28,365 nucleotides of DNA from DASSFZ01 sp035693785 (lineage in GTDB: Bacteria; Chloroflexota; Anaerolineae; Fen-1058): contig DASSFZ010000008.1 in NCBI GenBank assembly GCA_035693785.1, positions 1-28,365 of the forward strand. Reading direction: 5' to 3'. A program made the translations under genes and the position numbers. Below the pieces are notes generated by a model, which had not been told where the DNA came from, did no database searches, and was given only the letters and a program-made list of their open reading frames with translations. Each line of letters opens with the position of its first letter. Position 1 is the stretch's first letter. Of this stretch, positions 12,906 through 21,319 are shown piece by piece.

Positions 12906-15626
12906 GCCGACGGGAATGATGAACGTAAACGTGGAGCCTTTGCCCATATCGCTGTCGACCCAGATGCGGCCGCCGTGCGCTTCCACCAACGCGCGTGCGA
13001 TGGACATGCCGACCCCGGTCTCGCCCAATCCCGCGATGAGCGGGTTGTCGGCGCGATACATGCGGTTGAACACACGCTGGCGATCCAGAGGATCGATGCC
13101 GCCGCCGCAGTCGGTGACGCAGATGAGCACGAAGTCCGGCGCCTCGGGGTTCATGTGCGCGCCGACCATGACTTCGCCGCCGGGCGGTGTGACGGCGCTG
13201 GCGTTCGACAACAGGTGCGAGAGAATCTGGTGCATGTTATCGCGGTCGGCCTGTATCTGAGGCAGATCCTCGTCGAGATCGAGTTGGATAGTGATGCCGC
13301 GCTCCCGGAACTGCGCCGACGAGCTCATGATGGCTTCTTCAATCACTTCGACGGCGTCGATCGGCTCCGGTTCGAGCTTGATCCGGCCGGCGTCGATGGC
13401 GGCGACGCCGATCAGGTCATTGAGCAAGCCGCCCATGCGCTCGACATTGGCCTTCACGCGCTGCAGGAACTGCCGCTGCATGGCGCCCAGGATGCCGACG
13501 GATTCGCCAAGCAGCAGGTCGGTGTAGCCCGCGATTGAGGTCATGGGCGTGCGCAGCTCTTGCGCGATCGAGGCGATGACTTCTTCGCGCGGCGACCCGT
13601 CTGGGCCTGCCGCGCCGCGTAGTGTCACGACAATGCCGTTGTACGTTTCGCCGCTGCCATCCTGGAATGGCGTCAACTCGGCGTGGAGCGGCTTGCCGGC
13701 GGCACTGACGTCGATGTGGAAGGGTGGCTCCCCGGCGGCGGTCGGATTCGGCGCTCGCGTCAGCAGGTCGAGCGCCTCACGCCACCGCCGATCGCTCAGC
13801 ACGCCGTGGATCGGTTGGCCAATCAGCGCGCCGCGCGGCTTTCCGATCAGGCGCTGTGCCTGATCCGTGACGAGGGTGACTCGACCCAGCGTGTCGCTGA
13901 CGAGAACGCCCGGCTCGCCGCCCTCGGCCGGCGCTGCCGTCGCCAGCGCCTTGACGGCCTGTCGCTCCGCGTCGTCGCGCAAGCGGGTGATTTGCTGCTG
14001 CGCGTGTTTGAGCTGCGTTTCCAGCGCCTGTTGCAGGGCGGCCAGTTGAGCGGCCTCTTCGCGCGCATCTCGGAGCTGGGCTTCCAACGTGTTCCTCTCG
14101 TCCGTGAGTCGCCGCGCCTCGTCCTCCCACACCGAGGATGGGCTTGGCGGAAGTGCCCTCTTTTCGGCCTCCTGAACCTCGACGAGCGCGGCGAGCTCTT
14201 GCGCGCGACGATCGGCCTGTCCCGCGCGCTGCTCCGCGACAAGCAGCGCCGCCTTGAGCTGCTCGATTTCGGCCTGCGCCTGTTGAGCCGCTCCAGCCAC
14301 TGCCGCCCGCTGTGCATTCAAATCGATGGACTGTTGATGCAGCGTCTCGCTGATCTCCGACGCGCGTTTTTGCAGCGTGTCGATTTGCTGCCGGCTATAT
14401 AGCGTCGCGGAAAGCAACTCGCCGTAGGTTCGCGCCTGCTGTGCGTCCGACGCGCTGATAGCGCGTCCACTGCCGGGATTCCCGATCAGAAGAACGCCGA
14501 GGACCGTATGATGGCTGACGAGTGGCTGGATCAACAATGGCCCGGACACGAACGAACCCATCAGGCCGAACAGCCCGGAGACGTCCGGGGCATCGTGCTG
14601 CGGTCCGATGATCACAGCGCGCTGGCGGTCGATCGCACGCCTGACTGCCGGATGGTCTTCAAGTGCAAATACGGCGCCCGGCGTCGGCGCCGCGCCGGGA
14701 TGATGGATCGCGACCAACTCGACAAGGTTGGCTGCCGGACCGGGCAGGCCGAGTGCTGCGAGGTCTGCGCGCAAGCTGGCGGCGACGGCAGCGCATATCT
14801 TTTGGTACGTCAACGGCAGATCCGCGCTCGTGCTCACCTGGCGAATGGTATCAACTACGGCCCACACGTCGGATGCCCATGATGCGGATCGGGCAGGGGC
14901 AAGCCCTGCCCCGGCAGGCGCAGGTATCGCTTCGTGCCGCGATTCGACGTATTCACGATAGACCACGGCCGCCAGAAGCGGATAGGCGGCAAGTTGAGCG
15001 AAGCGCACCCAGCCGGCGATATCGGTGCTCGCCTCGGGCGCCACGGCTTGCAGGAAGTGTCCGCCCGCCAGGATGACGAAGGCGATCACGACGAAGGCCC
15101 ACTGCCCACGCCTACGGATCAGCGTCAGCACCGCCGCGACGGCGGTGAGCGCGAGCGACCAGGCCTGCCAGCCCCGATCCTGTTCCGAATAGACCATCGT
15201 CGCCTGGCTGCTTGCCGCATACCACGCTGGGGCGACGGCGACGTACGCAATGAGCGCAGCGGCAGCGCTGCCGCCGGCAAAGATCAGGCCGAGGCGCGTG
15301 TCATCGGTGACCAGCGGCACGAAGGCTAAGGCGAGAAGCCCGATGCCGATCACGTCGATGGCGCGATCGAGCGGCGGGACGAGGCTGCGCGGTGGAACGA
15401 TGTCGCTGTTCTCCAGCACAACGGCGAGCAGCAAGAGGCCCTGGCCCAGAAGCATGCCGCCCGCCGCCCAGTGGAGACGGGGGAGCGGGTTCGCCGAGCC
15501 GTGCGCCCTGATCTGTCCGACGGCTGCGTACAGCATGAACGTCAGGGAAAACAGCGTAACCAGGTGGAACACCAGGCTGCCGGGTGGCTGGGTGAGGCGC
15601 TCGACGATCTGCGTCATCGATATCAT
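12873..15626 (-). CDS. Membrane sensor kinase-like protein lacking the phospho-acceptor histidine (7TM, GAF, coiled coil, PAS, HATPase)
   Basis: A 917-residue protein. Residues 15-225 hold about seven membrane segments. A Pro/Ala linker (235-248), a GAF-like domain (about 255-410), a long coiled coil (413-560) and a PAS domain (565-670) precede a HisKA/HATPase core. The H-box reads IASIAQELRTPMTSIAGY, so the expected His is Gln689 (codon CAA at 13562-13560). The rest of the box, ELRTPM, is perfect. In the ATPase part, HLLSNASAVTPPGG (804-817) keeps the metal-binding Asn808. DCGGGIDP (839-846) keeps the DxGxG pattern, and GETGVGMSIARALVEAHGG (868-886) resembles the G2 box. ATP binding is plausible but ordinary His autophosphorylation is not, so it may be a pseudokinase or use a partner. 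ATG 15626 has GGACAGG just upstream. The linker contains a palindromic repeat in frame. LysM follows; a phosphatase-family gene precedes. Confidence 0.88.
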   Translation of the reverse strand: MISMTQIVERLTQPPGSLVFHLVTLFSLTFMLYAAVGQIRAHGSANPLPRLHWAAGGMLLGQGLLLLAVVLENSDIVPPRSLVPPLDRAIDVIGIGLLALAFVPLVTDDTRLGLIFAGGSAAAALIAYVAVAPAWYAASSQATMVYSEQDRGWQAWSLALTAVAAVLTLIRRRGQWAFVVIAFVILAGGHFLQAVAPEASTDIAGWVRFAQLAAYPLLAAVVYREYVESRHEAIPAPAGAGLAPARSASWASDVWAVVDTIRQVSTSADLPLTYQKICAAVAASLRADLAALGLPGPAANLVELVAIHHPGAAPTPGAVFALEDHPAVRRAIDRQRAVIIGPQHDAPDVSGLFGLMGSFVSGPLLIQPLVSHHTVLGVLLIGNPGSGRAISASDAQQARTYGELLSATLYSRQQIDTLQKRASEISETLHQQSIDLNAQRAAVAGAAQQAQAEIEQLKAALLVAEQRAGQADRRAQELAALVEVQEAEKRALPPSPSSVWEDEARRLTDERNTLEAQLRDAREEAAQLAALQQALETQLKHAQQQITRLRDDAERQAVKALATAAPAEGGEPGVLVSDTLGRVTLVTDQAQRLIGKPRGALIGQPIHGVLSDRRWREALDLLTRAPNPTAAGEPPFHIDVSAAGKPLHAELTPFQDGSGETYNGIVVTLRGAAGPDGSPREEVIASIAQELRTPMTSIAGYTDLLLGESVGILGAMQRQFLQRVKANVERMGGLLNDLIGVAAIDAGRIKLEPEPIDAVEVIEEAIMSSSAQFRERGITIQLDLDEDLPQIQADRDNMHQILSHLLSNASAVTPPGGEVMVGAHMNPEAPDFVLICVTDCGGGIDPLDRQRVFNRMYRADNPLIAGLGETGVGMSIARALVEAHGGRIWVDSDMGKGSTFTFIIPVGGSTGGNGAGA
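14891..14911. repeat. Palindromic interspersed repeat inside the kinase coding sequence
   Basis: GGGCAGGG (14891-14898), loop GCAAG, CCCTGCCC (14904-14911). It is translated in frame on the minus strand as the Ala/Gly/Pro-rich linker between the membrane domain and the GAF domain (about residues 239-246). It matches the intergenic copy at 12842-12862 except for the swapped loop-closing pair. Confidence 0.65.
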
Positions 15627-15646
15627 GTCAACCTGTCCTGATACGG

Positions 15647-15652
15647 ATTATA
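15647..15652 (-). promoter_or_regulatory. -10 element of the His-less kinase gene
   Basis: A perfect TATAAT on the minus strand 20 bases before the kinase start. The -35 region (TGTACC, 17 bases upstream) is poor, as expected at an activator-dependent promoter. Transcription would begin near 15640. Confidence 0.5.
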
Positions 15653-15711
15653 CAACGAGGCTGAGCAGGGGTACAGTTACGGTTAGGTGAACAAAGGAGC
15701 GACATGCAGAA

Positions 15712-15729
15712 TTGTGAACAGATTCACAA
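15712..15729. promoter_or_regulatory. Perfect CRP/FNR-type palindrome TGTGA-N6-TCACA
   Basis: TTGTGAA (15712-15718) and TTCACAA (15723-15729) are perfect inverted arms. Read as TGTGA-ACAGAT-TCACA (15713-15728) this is the full consensus half-site pair of CRP-family regulators. Its centre is about 80 bases upstream of the predicted kinase transcription start, a spacing used by CRP class I sites. It lies 6 bases past the stop of the phosphatase gene, so it could instead be a short hairpin ending that transcript, though no T tract follows. Confidence 0.5.
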
Positions 15730-15734
15730 CACGC

Positions 15735-16457
15735 TCACGTGATCAAGTCTCTCGGAAGAAAGTCGACCCGGTTCGCATACACCAGCCCGACGTTACCCTC
15801 GTCAAAGTCGATTCGCGTGATCCCCGCATTATTCAAGAGAAACCAGTAGCCATCCGCTGCCGGTGCGTTCAGCAAGGCCAGCAGAAACTGCCGGTAGAAG
15901 CCGCCGTGGCTGATCACAGCCACGCGGTCGTTCGTGCTGCCGTGCCGCACGGTGAGATCGCTGAGAAAGCGCCGTGCGCGAATCGGCCACTGCTCCTCGT
16001 CTTCGGGAGGGCGATTCCACCATCCCGCCTCGCCCAATCGGTTCGGCAGCACGAGGTTGGGAAAGCGCGCCGCGAACTCGGCGCGATTGAGCCCGGCCTG
16101 ACCGATCTTCTCCTCCGTCTCCTCGCCGTCGAGGTAGAGGCCGCCGTTCTCGTGGATGTCTTCCCACGCCATCAGCGGGAGTCCCAATGCTTCGGCGACG
16201 ATTGAGCCGGTCTGCACGGCGCGTACCATCAGGCTGGTGTAGACGTGAGTGATACCGAAGCCTGAGACATTGTGTGGATCCCATCCGTTTGCCACAGCGC
16301 CGGGATTGGCTTGCCTTAGGAACCGGGCAAGATACTCGGCCTGCCGTATGCCGATGTCGGTCAATTCCGGATCGTGACTCCGACCTGACCAGGAGCCGGT
16401 ACGATCGTACAGTGCGTTGTTCGCCGATTGGCTGTGGCGGATGAAGTAGAGCTGCAT
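15735..16457 (-). CDS. Histidine phosphatase superfamily protein (phosphoglycerate mutase-like)
   Basis: A 240-residue cytoplasmic protein. It starts MQLYFIRHSQSANN: Arg7 and His8 are the RHG motif with Gly replaced by Ser, and His8 would be the phosphorylated nucleophile. YTSLMVRAVQT provides Arg79. The acid/base region is WEDIHENGG (Glu103), and VISHGGFYRQF gives the second catalytic His184. The complete active-site set implies a working phosphatase or mutase. The acidic insert GEETEEKIGQ at 111-120 and the large 105-170 region resemble the broad-specificity phosphatases more than glycolytic mutase. The substrate is unknown. It lies 48 bases downstream of the carboxypeptidase gene on the same strand, probably in the same transcript. 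Confidence 0.88.
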   Translation of the reverse strand: MQLYFIRHSQSANNALYDRTGSWSGRSHDPELTDIGIRQAEYLARFLRQANPGAVANGWDPHNVSGFGITHVYTSLMVRAVQTGSIVAEALGLPLMAWEDIHENGGLYLDGEETEEKIGQAGLNRAEFAARFPNLVLPNRLGEAGWWNRPPEDEEQWPIRARRFLSDLTVRHGSTNDRVAVISHGGFYRQFLLALLNAPAADGYWFLLNNAGITRIDFDEGNVGLVYANRVDFLPRDLIT

Positions 16458-16505
16458 TCAGTGGGCCTCACCGTCAGTGCTTCGTGACTCAGCGCTCACA
16501 GCGTA

Positions 16506-18023
16506 TCAAGTGTGTGCAGCCAACGGGTACAACTCTCCGTATTTCGCCCGCAGGTATTCGAGATAGGGCTCAATCGTCATCGACTTGCCGGTGGCGCGCT
16601 CGACCAGTTCGGACGCGGTGAACTTGCTGCCGTGCCGATACACATTGTCCGTCAGCCAGCCGTGCAACGCGCCGAATTCGCCCTGCGCGATCTGGCCAGG
16701 TATCTCCGGACGTGCAGCGAGCGCCGCCTTGTAAAACTGCGCGCTCAGGATGTTGCCCAGCGTGTAGCCCTGGAACTGGCCGCCGACGACGCTGCCGAAC
16801 CAGTGGACGTCCTGTAGCACGCCGTCGCGATCGTCCGGCGCGTGGAGGCCCAGGTCGGCCTGGTAGCGCGCGTGCCACGCATCGGGCAGGTCCCTAACAG
16901 CCAGAGTGCCTTCGAGCATCTGCAATTCGAGGTCGAAGCGGATCATCACGTGCAGATTGTAGGTCACCTCGTCGGCGTCGGTGCGGATGAGCGATGGCTG
17001 CACTCTGTTGATCGCGCGATAGAAGGTGTCGGGGGTGACCGCTCGAAGTTGCTCAGGGAAGGTCTCCTGAAGCTTGGGATAGAAGAACGTCCAGAAATTG
17101 CGGCTGCGCCCGACCATGTTCTCCCAGAGGCGCGACTGGCTTTCGTGAACGCCAGCCGACGTTCCGTGCGCCAACGGCGTGCCCTCGTACGCCATATGGA
17201 TACCCTGCTCATACATCGCGTGGCCGGACTCGTGCATTGTGCTGAACAAGGCATCGGTCAGGTCGTTTTCCTTGAAGCGCGTCGTGATGCGCACGTCGCC
17301 GAGCGAGAATTTCGTCATAAAGGGGTGGTGCGTCTTATCCTGTCGCCCTCGAGTGAAATCGTACCCGTATCGCTTGATGACATCCAGTCCGAAAGCGAGC
17401 TGCCTGTCTTCGGGGACGCGATGTCGAAGGCACGAATCGTCTGCGACGGGTTGGGCTGCAATCGCCTCGACGAGCGGCACGAGCTGGGCGCGCAGGTCGG
17501 CGAACAAGGCTCGCAAGGTCGACGCCTTCATGCCGTAGTCTGCCTCGTCGATCAGCGGATCGGCAATGTGCTCGTAGCCGGGAAAGTAGCCGGCCATCTG
17601 GCGGCTCAAGTCGACCGTCTTCTCCAGCAGCGGCTGCATGCGCCGGAAGTCGTTTGCCGGGCGTGCTTCCGTCCATGCCTGGTACGATGCTGCCGCGTGC
17701 TCTTCCAGCTCGGCGACAAACTCCGGCGGCACCTTCACCGACCGCTCGTATTCCCGGCGCGTCACGCGGATCAATGAGGCGTCGTCCGAGTCGTATGGCA
17801 GGCCCTCCTCGAAGGGGCGCAAATCGCCCAGCAGCTTGCCGATCGCCGGGTCGATAAACTTCTCGTGCGCGATGCGGCCCAGCGTTGCCCTCTGCCGCCC
17901 GCGCGCCTCGGCGCCACCTGGCGGCATGTAGGTCTCTTGATCCCACCCCAGCAGCGCGTTAGCGGATCGGATGTCACTGATTTCCATCAAACGCATCTTT
18001 AGCTCTCGTAGTTTCGCCTCCAT
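16506..18023 (-). CDS. M32 family metallocarboxypeptidase (carboxypeptidase Taq type)
   Basis: A 505-residue cytosolic zinc carboxypeptidase, the normal length for the family. Hallmarks in order are HHPFMTKFSLGDVRITTRF (232-250), the HEXXH zinc site as MHESGHAMYEQG (His264, Glu265, His268) and GTSAGVHESQSRLWENMVGR (287-306) with Glu294 as third ligand. IRTDADEVTYNLHVMIRFDLE and GYTLGN follow. It removes C-terminal residues from peptides. ATG 18023 has GGAGAAG six bases upstream. The gene has its own promoter-like sequence (18097-18125). A GC hairpin, CCGGAC-CTCGC-GTCCGG at 18063-18079, lies in the predicted leader of about 65 bases. Nothing looks truncated. Confidence 0.95.
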   Translation of the reverse strand: MEAKLRELKMRLMEISDIRSANALLGWDQETYMPPGGAEARGRQRATLGRIAHEKFIDPAIGKLLGDLRPFEEGLPYDSDDASLIRVTRREYERSVKVPPEFVAELEEHAAASYQAWTEARPANDFRRMQPLLEKTVDLSRQMAGYFPGYEHIADPLIDEADYGMKASTLRALFADLRAQLVPLVEAIAAQPVADDSCLRHRVPEDRQLAFGLDVIKRYGYDFTRGRQDKTHHPFMTKFSLGDVRITTRFKENDLTDALFSTMHESGHAMYEQGIHMAYEGTPLAHGTSAGVHESQSRLWENMVGRSRNFWTFFYPKLQETFPEQLRAVTPDTFYRAINRVQPSLIRTDADEVTYNLHVMIRFDLELQMLEGTLAVRDLPDAWHARYQADLGLHAPDDRDGVLQDVHWFGSVVGGQFQGYTLGNILSAQFYKAALAARPEIPGQIAQGEFGALHGWLTDNVYRHGSKFTASELVERATGKSMTIEPYLEYLRAKYGELYPLAAHT

Positions 18024-18096
18024 TCATCTTCTCCAGTCGACTGAGTGTATCTGCTCTGACGCCCGGACCTCGCGTCCGGCTGCAGGCAGCGGCGCA

Positions 18097-18125
18097 ATTT
18101 TAGGGTGGAAAAGCGGATGGGTCAA
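18097..18125 (-). promoter_or_regulatory. Promoter of the M32 carboxypeptidase gene
   Basis: On the minus strand, -35 TTGACC (18125-18120), a 17-base spacer and -10 TAAAAT (18102-18097). Transcription would start near 18090, with the 18063-18079 hairpin inside the leader. Confidence 0.7.
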
Positions 18126-18222
18126 AACGGGGTCGGCCAAATCGTGTATCGTGTTGCCTGAGGATGACTGTCCCGATGAAGTGAGGCTTGGGATGGTGCG
18201 TCGCGATGAGAGGCTGCCCCGT

Positions 18223-18633
18223 TCAATCCCACCCGTGCTCCAGTCGAAAGCCTTCTGGATCGCAGATGGCACACTTCTTGAACTTGAGTATGCCATGCGG
18301 GCACTTTTCGAAGTCTTCAGTGTAAGGACGCGGATCGTGCGCGATAAGCGGCGTGAAGACGTCCGATTCCCGGCTTGGGCTTCGGCCGATGACGCCGTCC
18401 TGCGACCGCGAGCGCCGCTTGGAGCGCTGCGCACGCGCGGCGCGAATCTGCTGAGCAATATCCTCTGGTGAGGCCGGGAGGTGACCATGCTGATCGAGAA
18501 ATGCAGCGATGACTTTGAAAGAAGGTGGTTCGCTTGAGGTGAAGTGCTTCTGCACACTCACGCAGAACTGGAGGGCTTGAGCCTCGCCAGTGTGCAAGCG
18601 TGCGGCGATTCGTCTGATGTGATTTTCCGACAT
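18223..18633 (-). CDS. Small hypothetical protein with a C-terminal Cys/His metal-binding motif
   Basis: A 136-residue soluble protein that I do not recognise. Residues 1-66 look helical (MSENHIRRIAARLHTGEAQA, then PPSFKVIAAFLDQHGHLPASPEDIAQQIRAAR). They resemble a small domain rather than random sequence. A basic stretch, RAQRSKRRSRS (67-77), follows. The tail reads FEKCPHGILKFKKCAICD, with Cys111, His113, Cys121 and Cys124 as a likely zinc site. The basic patch and zinc motif would suit nucleic-acid binding, but that is a guess. I chose ATG 18633 because GGAGG lies nine bases upstream; ATG 18642 would leave almost no spacing. A promoter-like sequence lies upstream. It is flanked by the transglycosylase and carboxypeptidase genes, with no functional hint. 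Confidence 0.6.
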   Translation of the reverse strand: MSENHIRRIAARLHTGEAQALQFCVSVQKHFTSSEPPSFKVIAAFLDQHGHLPASPEDIAQQIRAARAQRSKRRSRSQDGVIGRSPSRESDVFTPLIAHDPRPYTEDFEKCPHGILKFKKCAICDPEGFRLEHGWD

Positions 18634-18715
18634 TGTGCCCATCCTCCAACTGTGGGCACCGATGCCCCCAGTCGGTGCTCGCATGGCTGCCGTCCAGAAA
18701 CACCGCGGTGCTTAT

Positions 18716-18744
18716 ATTCTACAGGTGAGCGCCGCAAAGATCAA
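18716..18744 (-). promoter_or_regulatory. Promoter of the small Cys/His-motif protein gene
   Basis: On the minus strand, -35 TTGATC (18744-18739), a 17-base spacer and -10 TAGAAT (18721-18716). The leader would be about 75 bases. It supports expression of the short ORF at 18223-18633. Confidence 0.6.
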
Positions 18745-18789
18745 TCTGCCTTACGCCGTTCGGACGTCTTTGTGACGAACTGACCACAC

Positions 18790-21237
18790 TTATGGATCAG
18801 AAACCCCGTATAACTTCTGGTATATCGCCAAATGCTCGCGCACACGCAGCAAATAGGCACGCGTCTCGTCGAGTGTGATGGTCTCGAGAAATAGGTCGGG
18901 GTCGCCCTTTGCCGCGTCACGCCAGCGCTGCGCGTTGCCCGGGCCGCCGTTGTACCCGGCGAGCGCGGCGTACACATCCCCGTCGAAGCCGTCGCGCACG
19001 TTGGCCAGATACCATGTGCCGAAGGTCACGTTGACGGTGGGCTTGTACAGATCGGCTGTGCTGTAATCGGGCCAGCCCAGGCGCGATGCGATGAATTCAC
19101 CGGTGGACGGTATGATCTGCATCAATCCGTTGGCGAACGCCCTCGAGACGGCGATGCCTTCGAACAGGCTCTCCTGCCGAATCAGTGCGAAAACGAGAAG
19201 CGGATCGAGCCCGTGCTGCTCGGCTTCGGGAACGACGAGATCGGCGTAGTACGTAGGATAGGATAAGCGTGCCACGAAGGCCGGCGCATTGTCCGGCGTT
19301 TTCGCAGGAGAGATCGCGATCAGACGAGCGGCCGCGATGAGGGACGATCGGTACAGGCCGATGTCGCGCCAGTAGAGGGACAGCGCATACAGCGCGACCG
19401 GGTCGTCGTTATGCGCGGCGCGAAGGTCGTCGAACTCGCTCCTGGCCTCGTCGACCCAGCCCAGCCGCCACAGCTCATCTCCCCGCCGAAAACGGCCATC
19501 CTCAAGGATCGATTCCGGCAGCGCACCGATACCGGCCGCATCCTCCCGGCCTGTCCACTCCGCGAGCCATGCTTCGGCCTCGGCTCGCTCGGCGGCTTCG
19601 TCGAATTCCAGATCGAACGGAACCGGCTGGAGGGTAGGGCGGTCGTCGCGCAGTTCTGCGGCGCGGATGCCATAATAGCCGTAGGGCTTGGCTCGTGCGG
19701 CGAGGTCGAGCAGCGTCCGTCCTCGTGCGTCTCCGCCGTGCTGCGCGAGCTTGCCCTGCCACAGCAGGGCGGCCGGATAGCGGTCGGCAGTCGGATAGGT
19801 GTCGCTCAACACGCGCCACGCTTCGACTGCCGGTTCCGCGCGGCCTGCGCGATAGGCATTGACGCCGGCGCCAAACAAGGCGTCGGGGGCCAGCGTGTGC
19901 GAGGGATATGACTCTTGCAGGGATCGAAAGACCTCGGCGGCTCGGTCGAATTCGCCGGCGCGCTCAAGCAGAATTCCGGCGAGCTGCAGCGCATTCGGCG
20001 CGAGTGCGTCGCGCGGAGTGTCCTCGGCGAACTTCGTCAGCGTCGCGGCTGCGCCTTCGAGATCGTCGCCCTGCGACTGCGCGATCGCTTTGTCGATCCA
20101 GGCTTGCGCCCACAGCGGAGACTGGGGATGATCCTCGATCAGAGCGTCGAACTGTTGTATCGCGGCGCGCGTGTTGCCTGCGGCGCGGTGCGACATCGCC
20201 ATGTAGTAATGTGCGTCGGCATGGTCCTCCACCGAGTCAATGAATTCACCCAGCGCGGCGACGGCGGCGTCGTACTGTCTCGCGTAATAGTCGACGAGGC
20301 CGCGCTGAAAGAAGTCGACCGGGATGCCGTTGCCGACCAGGGCGACGAGCGCCTGGTAGGCGCTATCCGTCTTCGGATACGTGCTGACCAAGTCGGCGAA
20401 TACGTCGTAGCCAGCGGCATCGCCCGAATCGATCAGCGTCTGGCCGAGCTGGAGGAGCACGCCGGCCCGATACGCATCAATCTGCGCGAAGCCCAGGATG
20501 GCGCGATACTGAGCGATGGCATCGTCGTAGTCGCCGCGCAGACGGTAGACGAGCGCGAGCTTTTCGCGCTGCCGCGCGGCGACCGGGTTGTTGGGCGCGG
20601 CGGCGATGGCCTCCCGATAAGCAACGACGGCGGCCTCGGTGTCTCCCGCTTGGTTGAGCGCGTCGCCGATTCGTTCCTGGACGTAGGATCCGATCACGCT
20701 GCCACGCAGATCGAGATATTCCCGGTAGGCGTCAACCGCGCCCGTGAAGTTGCCGGACGCGTGACGCGCGTCGCCGAGCAGAAACCAGGCATCGCCGAGC
20801 AGCGCGCTGTCCGGATAGCGATCGATGAACTGTCCGAGCATATTCTCGGCAGCGACGAGGTCCCCGGCTCGCAGCGACGCCACGCCTGCACCGAACAGCG
20901 CTGCTTCCACCTCGGACGCCGCGCCCCCGTCATCCAGAATGGCCCCATATTCGGCGATGGCAGACTCAAAGTCTCCGTTGCGCATGTGGCGTGCGGCATC
21001 GCCAAGACGCACGGCCGGCAGCGGCGTGGGCGTCGGCGTCGCTGTCGGCGATGGTGTGGGCGTCTCGGTTGGCGCGCCAGTCGGGTCTGCGTCTGGCGTC
21101 GTGAAAACCGGCACGGCGGTCGAAAGCGGTGGTGCGATCGGCGACGTGTCGGATGGCGGGCTTGTCGCACACGCGGCCGCGGCGAACGTCAGCCCGATCG
21201 CGGTCAGCACAGAAAGACGTCGTTGTGCACCTGGCAT
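18790..21237 (-). CDS. TPR-repeat lytic transglycosylase lipoprotein (Slt70-like)
   Basis: An 815-residue envelope enzyme. The N-terminus has a basic start and hydrophobic helix ending AAAACATS; Cys23 is a plausible lipidation site, though the lipobox (AAAC) is imperfect. A Pro/Thr linker (about 45-73) is followed by a long array of TPR-like helical hairpins (about 75-600). These have sequences such as GDFESAIAEYGAILDDGG and GDYDDAIAQYRAIL. The C-terminal GH23 domain has ALIRQESLFE with catalytic Glu689, then ANGLMQIIPSTGEFIA and AALAGYNGGPGNAQRW. It would cleave glycan strands of peptidoglycan, forming 1,6-anhydroMurNAc ends, during wall turnover. ATG 21237 has GAGGA seven bases upstream and a very good promoter. 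It is divergent from mtnA. Confidence 0.93.
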   Translation of the reverse strand: MPGAQRRLSVLTAIGLTFAAAACATSPPSDTSPIAPPLSTAVPVFTTPDADPTGAPTETPTPSPTATPTPTPLPAVRLGDAARHMRNGDFESAIAEYGAILDDGGAASEVEAALFGAGVASLRAGDLVAAENMLGQFIDRYPDSALLGDAWFLLGDARHASGNFTGAVDAYREYLDLRGSVIGSYVQERIGDALNQAGDTEAAVVAYREAIAAAPNNPVAARQREKLALVYRLRGDYDDAIAQYRAILGFAQIDAYRAGVLLQLGQTLIDSGDAAGYDVFADLVSTYPKTDSAYQALVALVGNGIPVDFFQRGLVDYYARQYDAAVAALGEFIDSVEDHADAHYYMAMSHRAAGNTRAAIQQFDALIEDHPQSPLWAQAWIDKAIAQSQGDDLEGAAATLTKFAEDTPRDALAPNALQLAGILLERAGEFDRAAEVFRSLQESYPSHTLAPDALFGAGVNAYRAGRAEPAVEAWRVLSDTYPTADRYPAALLWQGKLAQHGGDARGRTLLDLAARAKPYGYYGIRAAELRDDRPTLQPVPFDLEFDEAAERAEAEAWLAEWTGREDAAGIGALPESILEDGRFRRGDELWRLGWVDEARSEFDDLRAAHNDDPVALYALSLYWRDIGLYRSSLIAAARLIAISPAKTPDNAPAFVARLSYPTYYADLVVPEAEQHGLDPLLVFALIRQESLFEGIAVSRAFANGLMQIIPSTGEFIASRLGWPDYSTADLYKPTVNVTFGTWYLANVRDGFDGDVYAALAGYNGGPGNAQRWRDAAKGDPDLFLETITLDETRAYLLRVREHLAIYQKLYGVSDP

Positions 21238-21257
21238 GATTTGTCCTCGGCCGCGCC

Positions 21258-21286
21258 ATTATCGGGGACGATGCGCCGCGTGTCAA
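21258..21286 (-). promoter_or_regulatory. Strong promoter of the lytic transglycosylase gene
   Basis: On the minus strand, -35 TTGACA (21286-21281, perfect), a 17-base spacer and -10 GATAAT (21263-21258). Transcription would begin near 21251, giving a leader of about 14 bases that still holds the GAGGA ribosome-binding site. Confidence 0.75.
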
Positions 21287-21319
21287 TGAGAGAACAGGCA
21301 CGGGGACGGCGCTCACGCA

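Noticed and set aside
18024..18557. 177-codon minus-strand frame over the small Cys/His-motif gene
   Set aside because: Ser-rich low-complexity shadow; the other frame has a ribosome-binding site and an ordered Cys/His motif.
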